Shown here piece after piece: positions 29,022 through 36,920 of a stretch of DNA of 64,000 bases. A program made the translations under genes and the position numbers. The notes under the pieces were generated by a model. The model saw nothing but the letters and a program-made list of their open reading frames with translations. It was not told where the DNA came from and searched no databases. Origin of the DNA: Polyangium mundeleinium (lineage in GTDB: Bacteria; Myxococcota_A; Polyangia; Polyangiales; Polyangiaceae); assembly GCF_028369105.1 (NCBI RefSeq), contig NZ_JAQNDO010000001.1:1550001-1614000 (forward strand). The letters run 5' to 3'. The first letter of the stretch is position 1. Each line of letters begins with the position of its first letter.

Positions 29022-29801
29022 GTGACGACACGACGTACCGCCCTGCTTTTTCTGGCTTCGCTCGGGCTCCTTGTCTCCCGTGAAGCGCGGGCCGACCTCA
29101 TCCCCAACGGGGAGAAGCGCGTCGAATACACGTTCGAGCTGGAGAATGCCTCGCAGTTCCCCGACTACGTGTTCCTGGCGCATCCGTACACGACGTCGTT
29201 CGGCGCGCCCATGCCCGAGCTCTGCGTGCTCGGCGGGATGCCGCGAATCGTGGGGAAGTACGTCCAGCCCGTCATCTATGCGATGAAGAAGTCCGACTTC
29301 GAGGCCTCCTCGGTGCGCAAGTTCCAGGGGGCGGCCCTCGAAGCGTTTTTCGAGGAGGGAAAGGGGATCCTTTCGTCAGGGGTCACGATCCACCCGGAGC
29401 ATTTCGTGCCCGTGCGCTGGCCCGTGAAGGGCATGCACGACGTCGTCCGGGTCGAGAAGCTCGAAGCAGGCGTATTCGTCGCCCGGCTCGTGAAGGTCGT
29501 TTACGCCCTCGACGACGGGAAGAGCGTGTCGGTCGATTATCCGGCCGATGGAAAGCGGCCCTTTCCGCCCGGCGTCACGGCGACCCCGCCTCGGGACGAG
29601 CCCGCAGAGACGCCTCCTCCGAGCACGACCGCCGATCCGGCCGAGAACACGCCGGCCGCGCCCGCGCACGCGCCGAGCGGCTGCGGCGGGTGCGCGGTGA
29701 AAGGCGAGGAGGGCGCGGCGGGATTCATGTTCCTCCTCGGCGCGCTCGCGGCGTTTCGAGGGCGCAGGCGCGCAGGGAGCGGCCGCTCAATCGCGCCGTG
29801 A
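29022..29801 (+). CDS. Exported protein with MYXO-CTERM-like sorting tail
   Basis: A 259-residue protein. The GTG at 29022 follows GGAGGAG and starts a signal peptide TTRRTALLFLASLGLLVSREARA; an ATG at 29000 minus 2 is an in-frame alternative without that spacing. A beta domain of about 160 residues follows, then a Pro/Ala linker and a tail with the Cys pair SGCGGCA, a hydrophobic helix and terminal Arg-rich GRRR. Such tails anchor or sort surface proteins in myxobacteria. The architecture repeats in the protein at 55925-56725. The 3' end overlaps the convergent peroxiredoxin gene by 15 bp. Confidence 0.75.
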   Translation: MTTRRTALLFLASLGLLVSREARADLIPNGEKRVEYTFELENASQFPDYVFLAHPYTTSFGAPMPELCVLGGMPRIVGKYVQPVIYAMKKSDFEASSVRKFQGAALEAFFEEGKGILSSGVTIHPEHFVPVRWPVKGMHDVVRVEKLEAGVFVARLVKVVYALDDGKSVSVDYPADGKRPFPPGVTATPPRDEPAETPPPSTTADPAENTPAAPAHAPSGCGGCAVKGEEGAAGFMFLLGALAAFRGRRRAGSGRSIAP

Positions 29802-30356
29802 TTCGACGAGCGCGCGGTCGACGATATCGAGCAGCTCGGCGGTGCTCGGCCGGTCGGCGATGCTCTCGCCGATTTGCCGGAAGAAGACACGTCCGTCCGG
29901 CAGGATGACGAAGAGCGCGGGGACCGCGATGTCCTGGCCCTGCATGGCGACGCCGTACGCGAGCGCGGTCTTCAACCCGTCGTCCCGGAGCAGCGGGTAA
30001 CGCGCGCCGAGCGTCTCGGCGAACTCGCGCGAATCTTCCTCGGAATCGACGCTGATCGCCGCGAGGCCCACGCCGAGCCTCCGGAATCGATCGTGCAATC
30101 TTACCAGCTCCCCGAGCTGGTTACGGCAATACAGTCACCAGTAGCCGCGGTAGAACACCACGACCGCGGGGCCTTTTTGCGTGAGGCTCGCCAGGGTGAC
30201 GGTCTCGCCCGTGTGCGACGGGAGCGAGAATGCGGGCGCCTGCGCCGAGGCCGCGAGCGCGGGACCGCGTGTCTTCAGGTTGCAGCCGGCGGCAAAAGCG
30301 AGGAGCGCGGCGCCGAGGAGGAAGAGGCGGCGCGGAGCGCGGATCGGCGCGGACAT
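29787..30356 (-). CDS. Peroxiredoxin-like lipoprotein, probable selenoprotein (in-frame UGA at residue 74)
   Basis: One frame of 190 codons is interrupted only by a TGA at 30137-30135. Before it: a lipoprotein signal (LLAFAAGC, Cys25) and the AhpC/TSA start FSLPSHTGETVTLASL and VVVFYRGYW. After it: LYCRNQLGEL and the rest of a normal thioredoxin-fold peroxiredoxin (GLAAISVDSEEDSREFA, YPLLRDD, VPALFVILPDGRVFF). Relatives have FYRG-W-C-PYC here, so the UGA stands exactly where the catalytic Cys belongs, giving a U-x-x-C redox site. A perfect hairpin suitable as SECIS follows (30103-30121). The enzyme would reduce peroxides in the periplasm. A nonsense mutation is the alternative, but no other damage is visible. 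Downstream of the AgmX/PglI gene by 50 bp. Confidence 0.8.
30103..30121 (-). promoter_or_regulatory. Candidate bacterial SECIS hairpin
   Basis: On the transcript strand ACCAGCUC and GAGCUGGU pair perfectly over 8 bp around a GGG loop. The loop begins 21 nt after the UGA codon at 30137-30135. Bacterial SECIS elements lie within the coding region directly after the UGA, with an apical loop about 16-37 nt away and a G at its start; all three conditions are met. The sequence is certain, the function is inferred. Confidence 0.6.
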
Positions 30357-30406
30357 GGGCCCGAGCATACAGGGGTACGCCCGAGGCGGCAAGCTTTGGA
30401 AAACCG

Positions 30407-31345
30407 TCAGAAGCCGCCGCCCGTGGCCGTCCCCGTGGGCATCGGTCGTTTCGGCGTGGGGGAGGGCGAGGGCGTGGCGGGCGCGGTGGCCTCGCGCTTG
30501 ACGATGAACTCGACCAGCGCATCGCACCGGCCGGAGCTGATCCCGCCCGTCTCGTCGAGGCAGGACACGACGAGCGCGCGGCCCGGGGTGACCTCGGTGA
30601 CGAGCAACGTCGAGACCCAGGTTTGTCCGTCGATGAGCGTGGTGTAGCAGGGCTTGTCGGCGATCGTCGGCTTGCCGCGGGTGCGGCGCATCTTCGGCGA
30701 TTGCTGCTCGAATCCGGTCAGGATCGCGTCGGCGAATTTCTCGTCCACGGCGCGCACGGGCATGTCCGTCACCTTGAGCGTTTGCTTGTCGCAGACGATC
30801 GACACCGTGCGAATGCCGTCCTTCTCCTCGGCGGATTTCTTGCAATTGCTCATTGCATCGCCGCCGGCCGGCGCGAACATGATCGGATAGACGACCTTGA
30901 CGACGCCACCCTCGGGCGTGGGAAACGTCAGCGTCTCGACGGCCGCGAGGACACATTTCACGACGTCGGGATCGGGCAAGGTCGCAGGCGTCTCCTCGCC
31001 GACGGAGCCGGGCTTGCCGTCCTTGCCGATGACGAACTTGATCGCGATCCGGCCTCCGAGGTTCGGGTTTTTCTTCAGCCCCTCCTCGTAACAGGCCTGC
31101 AACGATTTGAAGTTGGCGCGGATGACCTTCTGAATTTCGGTCGGTTCGAGCCTCCCCGCCGGGGCTTCGGCTCCGATCACGTCCGTTCCCTTGTCCGAGG
31201 GCTCGGCCTTCGCTTCGGGCGCGGGGGACGCCTCGGCCGGCGTGGCTTTCGCCTCCGCGGGCGGCGGCGCGTCGGCGGGCGGCGTGGCGCCGGCGCAGCC
31301 GACGAGCAGGAGGGCGAGGGACGAGGGCCAAAAGACGCGCGACAT
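30407..31345 (-). CDS. Lipoprotein with AgmX/PglI C-terminal domain
   Basis: A 312-residue lipoprotein (lipobox LLVGC). An Ala/Pro/Glu-rich linker (about 20-60) leads to a domain of about 95 residues starting LEPTEIQKVIRANFKSLQACYEEGLKKNP and continuing GRIAIKFVIGKDGKPGSV, the hallmark of the AgmX/PglI C-terminal region found in gliding-motility-associated myxobacterial proteins. Its paired Cys residues (LQACYE, VVKCVL) are retained. A second Cys-containing domain and a Pro/Thr tail follow. Its exact role is unknown. Confidence 0.8.
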   Translation of the reverse strand: MSRVFWPSSLALLLVGCAGATPPADAPPPAEAKATPAEASPAPEAKAEPSDKGTDVIGAEAPAGRLEPTEIQKVIRANFKSLQACYEEGLKKNPNLGGRIAIKFVIGKDGKPGSVGEETPATLPDPDVVKCVLAAVETLTFPTPEGGVVKVVYPIMFAPAGGDAMSNCKKSAEEKDGIRTVSIVCDKQTLKVTDMPVRAVDEKFADAILTGFEQQSPKMRRTRGKPTIADKPCYTTLIDGQTWVSTLLVTEVTPGRALVVSCLDETGGISSGRCDALVEFIVKREATAPATPSPSPTPKRPMPTGTATGGGF

Positions 31346-31711
31346 CGGCGCGGATGCTAGGAGGCGCGCTGGGGTGCGTCAAGGCGACCCCGGGAATGCG
31401 CAATGCAAACCCTTCCCGTCGGTCGCGATTTTCCACGACCCCGAGCCGCCGGGCACCACCGAGCACGTTGTCGTCGCGCCCAAGCACGTTGTCGTCGCGG
31501 CCCTTCGCGTAGCTTCAATAGGCACGGCATTTCACGCTCCCATCGGAACGAACGGTCGCGCACGCGTAACGTTGCGGCACCAACGAAGCCGCTTAAAAAA
31601 CCGTTCCGGGTGGACGTTGAAAACTTGATTGACCACCCTTTCCGCGCAAGAGAACGTAGACACGTGCCGGGCGGCGTGGTTCGTCCCGGCACGTTCGACT
31701 TGGAGGCTTAC
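31346..31711. other. 366-bp intergenic region, leader of the DUF1501 operon
   Basis: The gap holds a two-copy direct repeat (31462-31499), an AT-rich patch at about 31590-31640 (TTAAAAAAC, TTGAAAACTTGATTGACC) that is the most promoter-like part, and the TGGAGG ribosome site before GTG 31712. The frame upstream of that GTG is open but has no conserved character. Confidence 0.4.
31462..31499. repeat. Two-copy direct repeat upstream of the DUF1501 operon
   Basis: AGCACGTTGTCGTCGCG occurs at 31462-31478 and 31483-31499, a spacing of 21 bp (two helical turns). It lies between the divergent AgmX/PglI and DUF1501 genes. Possibly a tandem operator for a dimeric regulator; nothing else supports this. 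Confidence 0.4.
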
Positions 31712-33232
31712 GTGAAGCGTCGCGATTTTCTCAAGGGCGCAGGTCTCGTCACCGCGACGGCGGCCAGCGGCCTCGGCGTATCGCTCTGGGGCATGCGCCA
31801 AGCGCGCGCGTTCGGAGAGGTGCCCAAGGAAGCCGAGGGGGCCATGCTGCCGCTCGAGCTGCAGGCCGAAAACATCCTCGAGATTTTTCTATACGGCGGC
31901 GTGAGCCAGTACGAGTCGTTTTACTGCGTTCCCTCGCTCGGAGAGGCGAGCGGGACGCAGTGGCACGCGTACCTGAAGTCGGGTCACGTGCAGGCGGCCG
32001 TGGACCAGTGTGCGTTCCAAGGCCCGCTGACCGAGCCCTTCGCGGCCGACTCGATGGGCCAAGCCGTGCACCTCGGGCCCTTCGTGATGCCCCTGCGGGA
32101 GCGGCCCGATGTGATGGAACGGACACGCGTCTCCGTCTCGGCGCACGACCTCGAGCCCCACGAGGGCGCGATTCCCATGATGCTCGGCGGCCGCGGGCTC
32201 GGGCATCCGGCGTTCTCGGGGCTCGGCGCGCACGTGCAGCGTTACTTCCTCGAACGGTTCAACACGCCGGGGCGCGCGCCCTACTCGTATGCGCTGATGT
32301 CGAACGGCGCGAACGGGCTGCCCACGGACAACGTCCGCAGCGTCGTGTCGATCGGAATGCACCCCGGCGCGGCGCGTCCGCTCGCGATCAAGGTCGATGC
32401 GGCCGGTGATCTCACGAGCCTGCTCGCCCGCGGGACCGTCGGGCAAAACCGCGCGCAGTACGACGCGCTGATGCAAGGCTACATCGATCGGTACCACGAG
32501 CGGTTGCGCTGGAGAGGGGAAGGCGGTCCGCTGCGCGCGCCGCGCCTCGGCGAGCTCGAAGCGGCGTCGAGCTCCATCGCGAATGCGCAGGCGATCTCGG
32601 GCGTGCTCGAGCCGCAGTTCTTCACGAAGATCGGCGGTTCGAACTGCGGGGACAACGCGGGCACCGATGCGATGACGATGAACCTCAAGCTCGCGGCGCA
32701 CCTGCTGCGGCACCCGACGGTGCCTGCGAGGTACGTGTGTATCGTCGACACGGGGCTGCTCTCGGCCGACGGCGGCGGCGGGTACGACACGCACGGCGAG
32801 AACTCGTTCACGCAGGCGCGGAACCTGTCGCACACGCTGCGGCAGCTCCTCTCGGTGGTGAACGCGCCCGGCGAGAACAACCCGGCCAAGCTCGACCTCG
32901 ACAAGACGCTGATCGTGCTGACGACGGAGTTCGGGCGCACGCCGTTCAAGCAAGGCAGCCAGGGGAGAAACCACTGGCCGTATGGCTTCCCGGTGGTGTT
33001 CATCGGCGGGCCGGTGCGGCCCTCGGGCAAGGGCGTGTTCGGCGCGTGTGGAGAGGACGGGCGCGCGACGGTCGCCTCGACGCCGCAGGAGAACCGCATG
33101 GCAGCGCTCCTCTCGCTGGGCATCTGGCCCTTCGCGCAGGAGAGCTTCAACGTCTCCGACGTGCCGGGCGCGACGACCGAGGTCGAGGCCGCGCTCCTCG
33201 TGCAGAAGCGGCAGCTGGGGGTGGTGGCATGA
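31712..33232 (+). CDS. DUF1501 family Tat-exported protein
   Basis: A 506-residue protein. The GTG start (TGGAGG 5 bp before) yields a twin-arginine signal KRRDFLKGAGLVTATAASG, so the protein is exported folded by Tat. Typical DUF1501 sequence follows: LFLYGGVSQYESFY, GGGGYDTHGEN and TTEFGRTPF near the C-terminus, which resemble the sulfatase/alkaline-phosphatase-like fold proposed for this family. Members are usually encoded beside cytochrome-like DUF1549/DUF1553/DUF1592-type proteins, as here. Its stop overlaps the next ATG (ATGA). Confidence 0.88.
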   Translation: MKRRDFLKGAGLVTATAASGLGVSLWGMRQARAFGEVPKEAEGAMLPLELQAENILEIFLYGGVSQYESFYCVPSLGEASGTQWHAYLKSGHVQAAVDQCAFQGPLTEPFAADSMGQAVHLGPFVMPLRERPDVMERTRVSVSAHDLEPHEGAIPMMLGGRGLGHPAFSGLGAHVQRYFLERFNTPGRAPYSYALMSNGANGLPTDNVRSVVSIGMHPGAARPLAIKVDAAGDLTSLLARGTVGQNRAQYDALMQGYIDRYHERLRWRGEGGPLRAPRLGELEAASSSIANAQAISGVLEPQFFTKIGGSNCGDNAGTDAMTMNLKLAAHLLRHPTVPARYVCIVDTGLLSADGGGGYDTHGENSFTQARNLSHTLRQLLSVVNAPGENNPAKLDLDKTLIVLTTEFGRTPFKQGSQGRNHWPYGFPVVFIGGPVRPSGKGVFGACGEDGRATVASTPQENRMAALLSLGIWPFAQESFNVSDVPGATTEVEAALLVQKRQLGVVA

Positions 33233-35439
33233 AGACCAAGCGTTTCTCCGGGCTCTCGACGTTCACCCTCGTGATCACGTGCGCGGCCGCGATGGCCGCG
33301 GTGCCCGCATGCGGCGGGGGTGGGACGGACCCGCCCGAGCCGACGGGCCCCGGCGTCGGCGGCAGCGGTGGCAGCGGCGGTGAGGGCGGCATGGGCGGCG
33401 AGGGCGGCGAGGGCGGTGATCCGAGGCCGCACACGCCGCAGCACGTGTGGACCGAGTGCCAGGCGAGTGATCAAGCGTGGGTGCGCCGCGCGATCGTCGC
33501 GGTGAGCGGCCGCAAGCCGTGGGGCCAGGCCGAGGTGAACGCGTACACCGACGCGATCACGGCGATCCGCAAGGCGGACCTCGAAGCCGCCGGCAAGTTC
33601 GGCGAGCTCGGCGGCGCGCTGCCGCCCTACGGCGACGACCTCGTGAACGCGCGCAAAATCGTGGCCCGCGCGCTCATGCGCGAGGACGCGTTCCGGCAGC
33701 GGTGGAGCGACTTCTTCATGGACACGCTGCGCGTGAACCGCATCGAGACGAAGTCGCTGCAGCAGTGCTACGGCTCGCCGCCGGCGACGGCCTTCGACAA
33801 CGGCAACCTCGCGGCGTGGGTGCGCGACAACGACGCGACCACGAAAAACCCGCCGAGCCCCGGGTTCACGATGAACCAGCTCCTCTCGTCGGCGCTCGAG
33901 CTCGACGACCTCTCGCCCGTGTACCGCGGGAACCTCTTCGCGATGATGTCGCAGCCGTACTCGGGCGCGAACGTGGGCGAACTGGAGATGGAGCGCGCGC
34001 GTCGGCAGAACTTCGGCGCGATCTTCGAGCGGGCCTACCTCCACCGCGATCGGGTGTGCCTGACCTGCCACAACAGCGAGTTCTCCGTGACGTACAGCGA
34101 CGATCCGTCGCTGAACCGGGCGTGGCCCGTGCCCGGCCTCTTCGAGGTCGCGCTTTACGGAAACTCGGCCGGCGTGCACCCCGAGGAGGAGCAGGAGACG
34201 AAGGGCACGGACGAGATGCGCGCGCTGTCGATGCTGCGCTACTGGGGCGTCGCCGACGGCGGCGGGAGCGCGCCCTACGGCTGGAGCGGCAACGCGTGCG
34301 GCAGCTTCCGCGCGCCCACCGAGGACGATCCGCTCGGCGTCGACACGTACTTCGGCTCGATCCGATCGACGCCGGAGGCCCCGAACAAGGGCCGCCGCGC
34401 GAGCGTGTGGGACCTCGAGCGCTCGCTCAAGCGCGGCGTGGACCAGCTCGCGGCGCACGGGCTCGTGCGTCTGCCCGGCGGCGAGCTCGCCGATCCGGAC
34501 GAGGCGTTCGCGTACATGGTCGCGCAGAACATCGTCGACGTCGTGTGGGCCGAGGTGATGGGCACGCGGCTGACGATCGCGAACTACTTCCCGCGCACCG
34601 AGGTGCAACGCGACATCTTGATGGGGCTCACGGAGAAGTTCGTCGCGTCGCACTTCTCGCTGCGCGAGCTGCTCGCGGACATCCTCGCGCATCCGGCCTT
34701 CAACCTGAAGGCGCCGGAAGAGGGCTGCGGCAACGCGGCCTACGAGGTGCCGCGGCTCTTCGATCCGTGGACCATCTCGGACAAGGACATCGGCCGGCGC
34801 GGCAACAGCCCCGCCGACGGCGTCTTCGCGATCTCGTCGCGCCCGCTGCGCCGCGGCTTGCACCGCGCCATGGAGTGGCCGAGCTACAGCGAGTATCCGC
34901 AGGACAACTCGGAAGAGAGCCTCCAGCTCGCCATCGGGTTCGCGCTGAAGGACGCGGAGCCGGGCTTCCGCGGGCTCGACTTCCAGGGGCGGCTCTCGTG
35001 GGAGGCGACGTACGGCGCGTGCAAGCCGCTCGGCGGGAACGACTTCATCGCGAAGATCGTGTCGAGGGCGCAGGCGACGACGGGCGCGACGATCGGCGAC
35101 GCGGTGATCGCGCTCAAGGATCGTCTCCTCGGCGAGCCGTGGGTCGAGCCGGTCGCGGAGAAGCCGCAGATCGAGGCGCTCGTCAAGACGACCCTGGAGG
35201 ACACGAACCTCGCGGGCCTCGACGCGAAGCTGCGCTCGTTCTGCGGTGTCCTCGTCGCGGCGCCGCAGTTCATGCTCGGCGGCGTCGTGCCCCGGGACGC
35301 GACCGACGTGCCGAAGCTGACGCCGCCGGAGATCTCGTACGAGGGTACGTGCGGATACGTGACGTTCGTCGCGGGGCAGATCGGCGCGCCGTACACGATC
35401 ACCTGCGGTCCGGATACGATCACCGCGAAGAAGCAGTGA
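33229..35439 (+). CDS. Exported lipoprotein with one c-type heme motif (planctomycete-cytochrome-like)
   Basis: A 736-residue protein with a lipoprotein signal (AAVPACGG), then a Gly/Glu-rich linker (VGGSGGSGGEGGMGG). The body resembles DUF1549/DUF1592-type proteins with blocks such as MREDAFRQRWSDFFMDTLRV and SLRELLADILAHPAFN. One CxxCH heme motif, RVCLTCHNSEF, is present. It is coupled to the DUF1501 gene (ATGA overlap). The pair probably acts outside the inner membrane; substrate unknown. Confidence 0.8.
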   Translation: MKTKRFSGLSTFTLVITCAAAMAAVPACGGGGTDPPEPTGPGVGGSGGSGGEGGMGGEGGEGGDPRPHTPQHVWTECQASDQAWVRRAIVAVSGRKPWGQAEVNAYTDAITAIRKADLEAAGKFGELGGALPPYGDDLVNARKIVARALMREDAFRQRWSDFFMDTLRVNRIETKSLQQCYGSPPATAFDNGNLAAWVRDNDATTKNPPSPGFTMNQLLSSALELDDLSPVYRGNLFAMMSQPYSGANVGELEMERARRQNFGAIFERAYLHRDRVCLTCHNSEFSVTYSDDPSLNRAWPVPGLFEVALYGNSAGVHPEEEQETKGTDEMRALSMLRYWGVADGGGSAPYGWSGNACGSFRAPTEDDPLGVDTYFGSIRSTPEAPNKGRRASVWDLERSLKRGVDQLAAHGLVRLPGGELADPDEAFAYMVAQNIVDVVWAEVMGTRLTIANYFPRTEVQRDILMGLTEKFVASHFSLRELLADILAHPAFNLKAPEEGCGNAAYEVPRLFDPWTISDKDIGRRGNSPADGVFAISSRPLRRGLHRAMEWPSYSEYPQDNSEESLQLAIGFALKDAEPGFRGLDFQGRLSWEATYGACKPLGGNDFIAKIVSRAQATTGATIGDAVIALKDRLLGEPWVEPVAEKPQIEALVKTTLEDTNLAGLDAKLRSFCGVLVAAPQFMLGGVVPRDATDVPKLTPPEISYEGTCGYVTFVAGQIGAPYTITCGPDTITAKKQ

Positions 35440-35441
35440 CG

Positions 35442-35591
35442 GAAGGGGTTTGGGGCGTAGCTCGGCTTGTCCGAGCGCAGCCCCGAGCGTTGAAGGGGTT
35501 TGGGGCGTAGCTCGGCTTGCCCGAGCGCAGCCCTAAGCGTCGAAGGGGCTTGGGGCGTAGCTCGGCTTGTCCGAGCGCAGCCCCAAGCGTC
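35442..35591. repeat. Three tandem 50-bp palindromic (REP-like) repeats
   Basis: Units at 35442-35491, 35492-35541 and 35542-35591 differ at only a few bases and have no spacer between them. Each has an imperfect inverted repeat: TTGGGGC, a 3-nt mismatch, GCTCGG, a short loop, then CCGAGC, mismatch, GCCCCAA. They fill the gap between the second and third genes of the operon. Relatives in opposite orientation lie in a coding region at 42356-42496. They may stabilise mRNA ends or attenuate transcription. Confidence 0.9.
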
Positions 35592-35606
35592 GAAAGGACG
35601 AGCAGG

Positions 35607-36920
35607 ATGGGTTTGTCACGGGCGACCAGGGCGATCGGGGCACTCTCGATCGCCCTGGCGATGGTGGTCGGGTGCGGCGCCGACGAGGACGTCGAGCTCA
35701 CCGGCGGCGCGGGCGGAAACGGCGGCGGCGGCGGAAGCGGCGGCGTCGGCGGCGGCGGGAACGGCGGCGGCGCGGGCGGCAGCGACGATCCGGCGGAGGC
35801 GATCTACCCGAACATCGCATCGCTGCACGCGCTCGGCGTCGCGCAGACGTGCTCGCTCAACCAGGGCGTGTGCCATTCGGCGCGGCAGTACCCCGAGCTC
35901 GGCGGCGTCAAGGACATGCTCGCGCTCGTGAACGCGCCCTGCCAGATCACGGCGGCCGAGCCGAGCCTCGTGCCCGACGAGTGCGAGCGCCCCGGGGACA
36001 AACTCGTGATCGGCGGGCAAGAGCGGGAGATCCTGCAGGTCGTCCTCGACAAGAACGCGCCGTTCCCGCCGGCGAACGTGGAGCTACGGCTCGCCTCGGC
36101 GCCGCCTTCGCTCGACGCGAACGGCGCGCGCATCCGCAGGCTCGACGACGCTGGCGCCGAGGTGCTCAGCGTGCCCCTCGACGGCGCGTCGTTCGTCGCG
36201 GGAGGCTCGCCGACGAGCGTGATCGTGAACCTCGCTGCGTCGCCTCCGTCGCTGAAGGGGTTCCTCGACGTACGCGTGACCGACCTCGATCGGGTGCGCG
36301 TCGGCGACGCGAACGGCAACGGGAACGCGCATCCGTCGGCGACGCCGTGGTCGCTCATCGCGCCGGGTGATCCGGGGCGGAGTTACCTCTACAAGCGGCT
36401 GCTCTCGGACAAACACGGCCCGCGCATGCCGCTCCTCCAGCGCACGTGGACCGCGCTCTCGACGCGCGCGGTGTGGTGCTGGATCCGGGGCATGAAGCCG
36501 GACACGTTGCAGGGCGATCTGTCGGCCCTCGACCCGATCGACTACGGAAATTGTCCCCCCGACCCCGACGCGCCCGATCCGAACACGGCCGGCACGTGGG
36601 GGAGCGTGCGCACGCTCATGGGCTCGCGCTGCGCGACGTCGAAGTGCCACGACAGCACGGACAAGGCGGGGGATCTGGATCTATCCCCCAACCCGGCGAC
36701 GTTCCTCGCGAACGTGATCAACGCGCCGAGCGTGCAGACGGGCGCGCAACGCGTGGTGCCGGGTCAACCGGCGGCGAGTTACCTGCTCTGCAAGGTGGAT
36801 CCGGCGTGTGAAGGACGCGCGGACATGACGAGCCTCATGCCGCTCTCGGGCGAGCCGCTGACGGACGCCGAGATCAAGTCGATCGCTGCCTGGATCCAGG
36901 CCGGGTCGAAGCTCGAGTAG
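35607..36920 (+). CDS. Cys-rich exported lipoprotein, possible unusual heme protein
   Basis: A 437-residue protein with lipobox AMVVGC and a Gly-rich linker (GGNGGGGGSGGVGGGGNGG). Two Cys-His boxes stand at equivalent places of two repeats: TCSLNQGVCHS (Cys, six residues, Cys-His) and RCATSKCHDS (CX4CH). CX4CH is a known variant heme c site, and the first box has a longer gap. Further Cys pairs could be disulfides. The family is not recognised, but similar proteins occur beside DUF1501 genes of myxobacteria. Its 3' end overlaps the convergent HAD gene by 47 bp. Confidence 0.7.
   Translation: MGLSRATRAIGALSIALAMVVGCGADEDVELTGGAGGNGGGGGSGGVGGGGNGGGAGGSDDPAEAIYPNIASLHALGVAQTCSLNQGVCHSARQYPELGGVKDMLALVNAPCQITAAEPSLVPDECERPGDKLVIGGQEREILQVVLDKNAPFPPANVELRLASAPPSLDANGARIRRLDDAGAEVLSVPLDGASFVAGGSPTSVIVNLAASPPSLKGFLDVRVTDLDRVRVGDANGNGNAHPSATPWSLIAPGDPGRSYLYKRLLSDKHGPRMPLLQRTWTALSTRAVWCWIRGMKPDTLQGDLSALDPIDYGNCPPDPDAPDPNTAGTWGSVRTLMGSRCATSKCHDSTDKAGDLDLSPNPATFLANVINAPSVQTGAQRVVPGQPAASYLLCKVDPACEGRADMTSLMPLSGEPLTDAEIKSIAAWIQAGSKLE

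Noticed and set aside
29787-30356. Peroxiredoxin broken by a simple nonsense mutation
   Set aside because: Possible but less likely: the only lesion is UGA exactly at the catalytic Cys, the frame is kept on both sides and a correctly spaced hairpin follows.
35442-35591. CRISPR array
   Set aside because: Units are 50 bp, contiguous, with no unique spacers and no cas genes nearby.
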